A stretch of 25,244 nucleotides of DNA from Patescibacteria group bacterium (GTDB lineage Bacteria; Patescibacteriota; Microgenomatia; UBA8517). The notes under the pieces are model-generated. The model did no database searches and was not told the origin of the DNA. It saw nothing but the letters and a program-made list of their open reading frames with translations. The stretch covers positions 1-25,244 of the forward strand of contig JANWVB010000008.1 of NCBI GenBank assembly GCA_025057695.1. Reading direction: 5' to 3'. Of the stretch, positions 21,443 to 25,244 are shown piece after piece (position 1 is the first letter of the stretch; each line of letters begins with the position of its first letter). The translations under genes and the position numbers were made by a program.

Positions 21443-23592
21443 CCCTTGCTAGCAGAGATAATGTTATTTGCAATATGTGACGGCACTTCATCGTAATGAG
21501 AAGGTTCCATATAACAAGAAGCCCTTCCTTGCGAGATTGATCTTATCTTGGTAACATAACCTGCCAACTCTGCAAGAGGAGCATAACCATTTATAAACAC
21601 CAAGTTACCTTTTTTCTCTGTCCCGGATATTTGCCCGCGCTTACTAGAAATATCACCCATAATATCACCCATAAATTCCTCTGGCGTGCTTACTTCAATG
21701 CGCATTATTGGTTCTAAAAGCACCATATCAGCATGTTTTGCCGCTTCTTCTACAGCTAAAGAGCCTGCTATTTTAAATGCCATCTCTGATGAATCTACTT
21801 CATGAAAACTTCCATCATAAACTGTGACTTTGATATCAGTTACCGGATATCCTGCCAAAATACCACGATCGAGCTTTTCTCTCACGCCTTTCTCGACAGC
21901 TGGAATATATTCTTGAGGAATTACTCCACCTTTTATTTCAGATGCCCAAGCAAAACCTTCTCCTCGCCCTAGTGGTTCGACACGCACATAACAATGTCCG
22001 TATTGCCCACGACCGCCTGTTTGGCGAATATACTTTCCTTCTCCGGTAGCGACTTTCTTAATTGTCTCTTTATAAGCAACTTGCGGCGCTCCAGTTTTTG
22101 CATCTACCCCAAACTCTCGTTTCATACGATCTACCAAAATTTCTAATTGCAATTCTCCCATTCCAGAAATAAGAGTTTGCCCTGTTTCAGGATTGGTTTT
22201 GATTTTAAATGTTGGATCTTCATCAGATAATTTCTGAAGGGCCAAACCCATTTTTTCCTGATCTGTTTTTGTTGCCGGTTCAATTGCCAAGGATATAACC
22301 GGTTCAGGAAAAGAAATAGATTCCAAATAAAGTGGGTGGTTGACATTCGTAATCGAATCGCCGGTAGATGTGTCACGAACTCCAACTACAGCAACTATTT
22401 CTCCTGCAAAAGCTTGTTCTATCAGCTCCCTTTGATCAGCATGCATCAAAACCAGTTTTCCAATACGCTCAGTCTTTTGTTTTGTAACGTTATATATTAC
22501 ATCTCCCACCTTTAAAGTGCCCGAATAAATACGCACATAAACTAATCTGCCAACATGAGGATCGGTAACCACTTTAAATGCCAAGCCGGAAAATGGTTCA
22601 TTATTGCTTGGACGCCTTTCTTCCTCTACACCTGTTTTAGGATTTATTCCTTTTATGGGCGGTAAATCATTCGGAGAAGGCAAATACTCAACAATGGCAT
22701 CTAAAAGAAGTTGCACAGTAGCCATTCTGTTATCACCACCCAAGATAGGGAAAAACTTACCCTTTATAGTGCCTGCACGAATCGCTCTTTTGATCTCAGC
22801 CTGTGTAGGCTCTTGACCTTCTAAATATTTTGCCAAAAGATCATCATCAAACTCAGCAACACGCTCGATTAACTGACTTCTATAGTTTTGCGCCATTTCT
22901 AAAAGGTTGTCTGGTATTTCTTCTTCTGTAAGATATTTGTCTTCTATGCCTTTATATGTAAAAGCCTTCATTTTAATCAAATCCACCGCCCCCCTTAATT
23001 CATGTTCTAGCCCTACAGGTATTTGGATGGGAGCGGCATTTGCTCCTAATCTTTCACGTATCGAGTCAATACTACCCTCGAAATCGGCGCCTATCAAATT
23101 AAGCTTGTTTAGGATACACACGCGAGGAACGTTATACTTATCCGCCTGACGCCAAACTGTTTCTGACTGGCTTTCAACTCCTGTTCTACCATCAAAAACC
23201 ATCACAGCGCCATCCAAAACTCTCAATGAACGTTCTACTTCTGCAGTAAAATCAATATGACCAGGAGTATCAATTATATTGATTCGATAACGACCTGAAT
23301 CTACACAACTCTCATCTTGCTTAAGCTCCCAAAAAGTGGTAATGGCGGCAGAGACAATTGTAATACCGCGTTCTCTTTCCTGCTCCATCCAATCTGTTAC
23401 GGTATCACCTTCTGTCACATCACCTTTTTTGTAAGTTTTACCAGTTTCATAAAGAATTGTCTCTGTGGTAGTTGTTTTTCCGGCATCAATATGAGCAATA
23501 ATTCCTATGTTTCTTATCTTATCCATAGGAAGATCTCTGTCCTTTGTGGACGATACAACCAACGAACCTTTTTTCTTTGCTACTTGTGTCAT
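21430..23592 (-). CDS. fusA: Elongation factor G with altered guanine-recognition motifs
   Basis: 720 residues including a roughly 22-residue N-terminal lead before MDKIRNIGIIAHIDAGKTTT. EF-G drives translocation and, with RRF, ribosome recycling. P-loop AHIDAGKTT (33-41), switch I RGITI (75-79) and DTPGH (108-112) are normal. G4 reads NKLN (162-165) where NKxD is expected, and the G5 region reads GGDN (285-288) where GSAF is expected. Domains II-V look complete, including GGRGQYGHCYV and the domain IV tip FHEVDSSEMAFK. The full length and clean conservation elsewhere argue for a working translocase rather than decay. It lies 91 bases after rpsG and before tuf. Confidence 0.96.
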   Translation of the reverse strand: MTQVAKKKGSLVVSSTKDRDLPMDKIRNIGIIAHIDAGKTTTTETILYETGKTYKKGDVTEGDTVTDWMEQERERGITIVSAAITTFWELKQDESCVDSGRYRINIIDTPGHIDFTAEVERSLRVLDGAVMVFDGRTGVESQSETVWRQADKYNVPRVCILNKLNLIGADFEGSIDSIRERLGANAAPIQIPVGLEHELRGAVDLIKMKAFTYKGIEDKYLTEEEIPDNLLEMAQNYRSQLIERVAEFDDDLLAKYLEGQEPTQAEIKRAIRAGTIKGKFFPILGGDNRMATVQLLLDAIVEYLPSPNDLPPIKGINPKTGVEEERRPSNNEPFSGLAFKVVTDPHVGRLVYVRIYSGTLKVGDVIYNVTKQKTERIGKLVLMHADQRELIEQAFAGEIVAVVGVRDTSTGDSITNVNHPLYLESISFPEPVISLAIEPATKTDQEKMGLALQKLSDEDPTFKIKTNPETGQTLISGMGELQLEILVDRMKREFGVDAKTGAPQVAYKETIKKVATGEGKYIRQTGGRGQYGHCYVRVEPLGRGEGFAWASEIKGGVIPQEYIPAVEKGVREKLDRGILAGYPVTDIKVTVYDGSFHEVDSSEMAFKIAGSLAVEEAAKHADMVLLEPIMRIEVSTPEEFMGDIMGDISSKRGQISGTEKKGNLVFINGYAPLAELAGYVTKIRSISQGRASCYMEPSHYDEVPSHIANNIISASKGNQN

Positions 23593-23683
23593 AGCTTAAT
23601 ATTTTAAAAATAAAACAACAAAAAAGGCGAGTCCTAACCTCAACAAACCAAAGCTTTTTTTATAATATAGATCAGACCAACCT

Positions 23684-24160
23684 CTACCATCTAAAATGAG
23701 CAAATGCGCGATTTGCTTCGGCAATTTTTTCAACTTCCTGTTTTTTCTTGACAGCCCCTCCTTCGTTTCTAGCGGCATCTATAATCTCAGCCGCCAACTT
23801 TTCTGCAAAAGTGTGGAATTCTGAATTAGATCTTGATCTTGCAGCAAGAATTAACCATCTTATTGCAAGCGATTCCTTGCGAGAACCTTTAACCGCAACC
23901 GGCACCTGATAGGCAGCACCTCCCACTCGACGCGCTCGAACTTCCATTTGTGGTTTTATGTTTTCAATAGCATCGGCAAAAACACGCATTGGTTCTTCGC
24001 CTTTTTGTTTAATCAACTCAAACGCTTTATAAACTTGCTTTTCTGCAACCGACCTTTTGCCATCTCTCATAGCACGGTTTATCAGCTTGGCAACCAGCCT
24101 GTTTTTATAAATCGGATCTGGCGCCACAGATCTTAGTTTTATTACGCCTTTTCTTGCCAT
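23684..24160 (-). CDS. rpsG: 30S ribosomal protein S7 (uS7)
   Basis: 158 residues. MARKGVIKLRSVAPDPIYKN opens the protein; then LINRAMRDGKRSVAEKQVY, the RARRVGGAAYQVPV signature, and AFAHFRW at the C-terminus, as in S7. It nucleates the 30S head and in E. coli controls the str operon. It lies 12 bases after rpsL and 91 before fusA. Confidence 0.97.
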   Translation of the reverse strand: MARKGVIKLRSVAPDPIYKNRLVAKLINRAMRDGKRSVAEKQVYKAFELIKQKGEEPMRVFADAIENIKPQMEVRARRVGGAAYQVPVAVKGSRKESLAIRWLILAARSRSNSEFHTFAEKLAAEIIDAARNEGGAVKKKQEVEKIAEANRAFAHFRW

Positions 24161-24172
24161 ATTCGTTTAGTT

Positions 24173-24601
24173 TTAAGCCTTGACAGCTGGTCCGCTATCT
24201 TTTTTTGCCCCATAAATACTTCGCGATGTTTTTCTGCCAACAACCCCTTTTGTGTCAAATTTAGCTCTGACAACTTTGTATTTTACACCCGGAAGATCCT
24301 TAACTCTACCGCCACGCACCAAAACTATTGAATGTTCAGCCAAATCATGCCCCTCTCCAGGAATATAAGCTGTAACTTCCTGTTTGTTAGACAGCCGAAC
24401 ACGAGCAACTTTTCTAAGAGCCGAATTTGGCTTTCTTGGAGTCATTGTACGAACAAGCAAAACTACACCTCTTTTGAAAGGAGAAGGTATTTCTTTAAAG
24501 ATACGATCTTTCGCATTAAACCATTTTCTCAGGCCCGCCTTTTTATACTTACGGACCTGAGCCTTTCTGCCTTTTCTAATTAATTGAGATACTGTTGGCA
24601 T
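24173..24601 (-). CDS. rpsL: 30S ribosomal protein S12 (uS12) with Arg at the streptomycin-site lysine
   Basis: 142 residues from ATG at 24601; the upstream hydrophobic reading is rejected because MPTVSQLIRKGRKA is the family start. S12 is the decoding-centre protein. It has the extra segment before SPFKRG that Firmicutes also have. The decoding loop reads TPRKPNSALRK, with R56 where most bacteria have Lys (K43 in E. coli and M. tuberculosis numbering). The second loop GRVKDLPGV, including the modifiable Asp, is normal. It follows rpoC by 58 bases. Confidence 0.96.
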   Translation of the reverse strand: MPTVSQLIRKGRKAQVRKYKKAGLRKWFNAKDRIFKEIPSPFKRGVVLLVRTMTPRKPNSALRKVARVRLSNKQEVTAYIPGEGHDLAEHSIVLVRGGRVKDLPGVKYKVVRAKFDTKGVVGRKTSRSIYGAKKDSGPAVKA

Positions 24602-24639
24602 ACAAAAAGTTAATAAAACAATCAATGCAATTACAGCAT

Positions 24640-24678
24640 TTTTGCGCAATATACTTTACTTAACCTAATTGCGCAAAA
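24640..24678 (-). repeat. Inverted repeat with paired TTGCGCAA palindromes at the rpoC stop
   Basis: TTTTGCGCAAT (24640-24650) and ATTGCGCAAAA (24668-24678) are perfect 11-base reverse complements separated by 17 bases that contain the rpoC stop. Each arm includes the 8-base palindrome TTGCGCAA (24642-24649 and 24669-24676; 27 bases apart). No T-run follows on either strand. It could be an RNA hairpin between rpoC and rpsL or a protein-binding site. Confidence 0.45.
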
Positions 24679-25244
24679 TCACTTTCTTGAGATTTCGCGA
24701 TCTTATCAGGAACAACAGGAATCAATCTTCCTATAATCACGTTCTCTTTAAGTCCATATAAAGGATCCTCTTCCGCGGCAAGAGAAGCATTTGTCAAGAC
24801 ATCGGTAGTTTGTTGGAACGAAGCCGCTGACAACCAAGACCTGGTAAACAAAGATCTTCTGGTGATACCCAATATTACTTGTTGAGCTGTCGCTGGCTCA
24901 CCTCCCGCCGCTAAAACCCTTTCGTTCTCCTCTTCAAATAAAGCCTTATCAACTAATTCGCCTGGCAATAAAGATGTATCTCCAGAGGTTAATATTCTTA
25001 CCTCATCACTCATCTTTCTTACTACAACTTCAAAATGCTTGTCGTTTATAGGAATACTCTGACTTTCGTAAACCTTTTGAATCTCGTTAACAAGATACTC
25101 TTGAGTAGCGCGGAGACCTTTGATTGTTAATATCTCCCGCACATCAAGAGGCCCAACAGCCAAAGGCATTCCAGCTTCAACAAACTGCTTGTCTTCTATT
25201 GCCAGTTGTATCGTTTTTGGAATAATATACTCCCTTTCTTCTTT
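24660..25244 (-). CDS. rpoC: RNA polymerase beta' subunit, C-terminal part
   Basis: The reading frame is open to the right edge, giving the last 194 residues. The segment AGMPLAVGPLDVREIL starts the visible conserved part, and the late beta' region is recognisable in HFEVVVRKMSDEVRI, LVDKALFEEEN, and GITRRSLFTRSWLSAASFQQ with TTDVLTNASLA and LKENVIIGRLIPV. These match the C-terminal jaw/clamp elements of bacterial beta'. It is the end of rpoBC immediately ahead of rpsL, the standard arrangement. Confidence 0.97.
   Translation of the reverse strand, partial: KEEREYIIPKTIQLAIEDKQFVEAGMPLAVGPLDVREILTIKGLRATQEYLVNEIQKVYESQSIPINDKHFEVVVRKMSDEVRILTSGDTSLLPGELVDKALFEEENERVLAAGGEPATAQQVILGITRRSLFTRSWLSAASFQQTTDVLTNASLAAEEDPLYGLKENVIIGRLIPVVPDKIAKSQESDFAQLG

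Noticed and set aside
23600..23683. Terminator or promoter in the rpsG-fusA gap (T-run after GACTCGCC; TATATTATAAA)
   Set aside because: The best stems are 3-4 GC pairs or AT-only with a long loop, and no -35 hexamer lies at 16-18 bases. Left unannotated.
1..25244. Alternative genetic code (TGA as sense)
   Set aside because: TGA ends several genes at sensible positions with ATGA or GTGA overlaps (rpsH/rplF, rpsQ/rplN, rplD/rplW) and ends tuf at the family's normal C-terminus.

Overview
The window is an AT-rich bacterial chromosome segment that carries almost the whole str, S10, spc and alpha ribosomal-protein gene cluster. Nearly everything is on the minus strand. Three features point to a Patescibacteria (Candidate Phyla Radiation) genome: rpmD (L30) is missing from its usual place between rpsE and rplO, Shine-Dalgarno sequences are scarce, and L2 lacks its usual N-terminus. 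TGA is a normal stop codon here, seen at several ATGA/GTGA overlaps and at the end of tuf. That argues against the recoded Gracilibacteria/Absconditabacteria. Microgenomates or a relative is a guess I cannot prove.

Reading along the minus strand from the right edge, the str block is rpoC (3' end) - rpsL - rpsG - fusA - tuf - rpsJ. tuf has its own consensus promoter and an intrinsic terminator. A foreign-looking island follows: a plus-strand secreted NodB-type polysaccharide deacetylase, and a divergent minus-strand membrane glycosyltransferase 2. It separates rpsJ from the rest of the S10 operon. A new promoter and a leader with a terminator-like hairpin then start the run rplC-rplD-rplW-rplB-rpsS-rplV-rpsC-rplP-rpmC-rpsQ-rplN-rplX-rplE-rpsN-rpsH-rplF-rplR-rpsE-rplO-secY-adk-map-infA-rpmJ-rpsM-rpsK-rpsD-rpoA-rplQ-rplM-rpsI, ending in a NadM-like nucleotidyltransferase. 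This last gene runs tail-to-tail into a plus-strand Nudix hydrolase, which is itself translationally coupled to the 3' end of a probable type 2 isopentenyl-diphosphate isomerase at the left edge.

Together the genes encode the ribosome core, translation factors IF-1, EF-Tu and EF-G, RNA polymerase subunits alpha and beta', the SecY channel, and the protein/nucleotide housekeeping enzymes Map and Adk. The island probably makes and modifies a surface polysaccharide. No gap exceeds 150 bases, and I see no tRNA, rRNA, CRISPR array or insertion sequence.

The observations most worth following up are: EF-G with both guanine-recognition motifs changed (NKLN instead of NKxD, and GGDN in place of the SA-type G5 motif); the rplC leader; the island inside the S10 operon with leaderless-type promoters; S12 with a natural Arg at the classic streptomycin-resistance lysine; the N-terminally short L2; and an rpoA start set by the one strong Shine-Dalgarno sequence in the window.
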